A stretch of 5,047 nucleotides of DNA from the NCBI GenBank assembly GCA_002400675.1, contig NVQY01000249.1, positions 1 to 5,047 on the forward strand. Reading direction: 5' to 3'. A program made the position numbers and the translations under genes. Below the pieces are notes generated by a model, which saw only the letters and a list, made by a program, of their open reading frames with translations, had not been told where the DNA came from and made no database searches. This document shows, piece by piece, positions 4,389 through 5,047 of this stretch. This DNA comes from Paracoccaceae bacterium (GTDB taxonomy: Bacteria > Pseudomonadota > Alphaproteobacteria > Rhodobacterales > Rhodobacteraceae). Each line of letters starts with the position of its first letter. The first letter of the stretch is position 1.

Positions 4389-5047
4389 ATGACACCACTG
4401 GACGACGCCCACGCGGCAATGCAAGCGGCTGAAAACTCTGATACCGCAGATGCCGCCCGGCTGCATTATTACCAGCGTCTGGCCGATGGAGAGCTGTTTG
4501 TGCTGCTCACCCAAGAGGCCACCGGCGGTACTATTTCGCCCGAGATGTTCGACCTTGATCAGGGCCGCTTTGTGCTGGCCTTTGATCAACAGGAACGCCT
4601 CGCGGCGTTTTCCGGGCAGGTGTCGCCCTATGCCGCCATATCGGGTCGGGTTCTGGCGCAGATGCTGGACGGGCAGGGGATCGGGCTGGGGGTGAATATT
4701 GATGTGGCCCCGTCGTCCTACCTTATCCCGCCCGAGGCGATCGGCTGGCTGAACCAGACGCTGGCGCAAACGCCCGATGCGGTGGCGGCGCGAATTGACC
4801 ATTTTGCCGCGCCGCTTGACCTGCCGGCTGTTTTGGTGCCCGCGCTTGAGGCCAAGCTGGCCAATGCCGGGGGGCTGGTGCAGGCGGCCTATCTGGTCGA
4901 TGTGGCCTATCAGGGCGGGGCGCGCGGGGCGTTGCTGGGATTTGTCGGTGCGCCCGAACCGGCCCACGAGGCGCTGGCCAAGGCGGTCAGCGAGGCGCTG
5001 ACATTCGCCGGTATCGGCGCGGGCGCGGTGGATGTCGGGTTCTTTGC
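4389..5047 (+). CDS. SseB family protein, partial (3' end outside window)
   Basis: An open frame of 219 codons runs from ATG 4389 to the window edge without a stop. It begins MTPLDDAHAAMQAAE. Residues ~30-135 (ELFVLLTQEA, ISPEMFDLD, LAAFSGQVSPYAAISGR, YLIPPEAIGWLN) resemble the SseB N-terminal domain. Residues from ~150 (PAVLVPALEAKLANAG, VQAAYLVDVAYQGG, LLGFVGAPEP) resemble the SseB C-terminal domain, so both domains are probably present and little is missing. The name comes from a Salmonella serine-sensitivity locus (SseB, enhanced serine sensitivity); the biochemical role of these cytosolic proteins is not established and no catalytic motif is visible. No signal peptide or TM segment is seen. 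The start is 3 nt after the glycosylase stop, with GGAGA at 4376-4380 as ribosome site, so the two are almost certainly cotranscribed. No type III secretion genes are nearby. Confidence 0.75.
   Translation, partial: MTPLDDAHAAMQAAENSDTADAARLHYYQRLADGELFVLLTQEATGGTISPEMFDLDQGRFVLAFDQQERLAAFSGQVSPYAAISGRVLAQMLDGQGIGLGVNIDVAPSSYLIPPEAIGWLNQTLAQTPDAVAARIDHFAAPLDLPAVLVPALEAKLANAGGLVQAAYLVDVAYQGGARGALLGFVGAPEPAHEALAKAVSEALTFAGIGAGAVDVGFF

Noticed and set aside
3771..4967. Long open frame on the - strand, nearly 400 codons
   Set aside because: It lies antisense to the glycosylase and sseB-like genes, both of which show recognisable motifs. Its product is Arg/Gly/His-rich with no family features, as expected of a shadow frame in GC-rich DNA.
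1..5047. Mobile elements, CRISPR arrays, tRNA or rRNA genes, or a new defence system
   Set aside because: No transposase or integrase motifs, spaced direct repeats, tRNA-like cloverleaf or defence-type domains were seen; genes are intact and compactly arranged.

Overview
The window looks like a chromosomal segment of an alphaproteobacterium of the Rhodobacterales (Roseobacter) type. The evidence is the GC-rich coding sequence with G/C-ending codons, the distinctive style of the capsule-export proteins, and the pairing of a small uracil-DNA-glycosylase-like gene with an sseB-like gene. This taxonomic call is inferred from remembered family features; no search was run.

The left two thirds (1 to 3432) is one tightly packed operon read on the - strand. 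In transcription order it holds a KpsT-type ABC ATPase, a KpsE-type polysaccharide co-polymerase/export protein (23-nt overlap), kdsA (2-nt gap) and a phosphomannomutase/phosphoglucomutase (23-nt gap; runs off the left edge). Together they give part of an ABC-transporter-dependent (group 2-like) capsule pathway. KdsA makes the Kdo-8-phosphate precursor, the mutase supplies sugar-1-phosphates, and KpsT and KpsE belong to the export machine. The KpsM-type permease, the outer-membrane protein and the Kdo-linker transferases are not in the window.

From 3433 to 3761 lies a 329-nt divergent intergenic region, clearly AT-richer near the capsule side. It holds a candidate - strand promoter bracketed by a 9-bp inverted repeat, a strong Shine-Dalgarno-like sequence, and a possible 15-codon leader ORF ending 4 nt before kpsT. 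All of these are inferred from pattern alone.

The right third (3762 to 5047) is a second operon on the + strand. It starts with a 207-aa uracil-DNA glycosylase superfamily protein with four cysteines placed as in the Fe-S families, but with unusual motifs. Three nt later comes an SseB-family gene cut by the right edge. I see no mobile element, CRISPR array, tRNA, rRNA or convincing terminator. Most of the window is ordinary accessory/housekeeping sequence. The items most worth a second look are the glycosylase subfamily, the promoter/leader region, the long N-terminal extension of KpsE, and a His-to-Ser change next to a metal ligand in KdsA.
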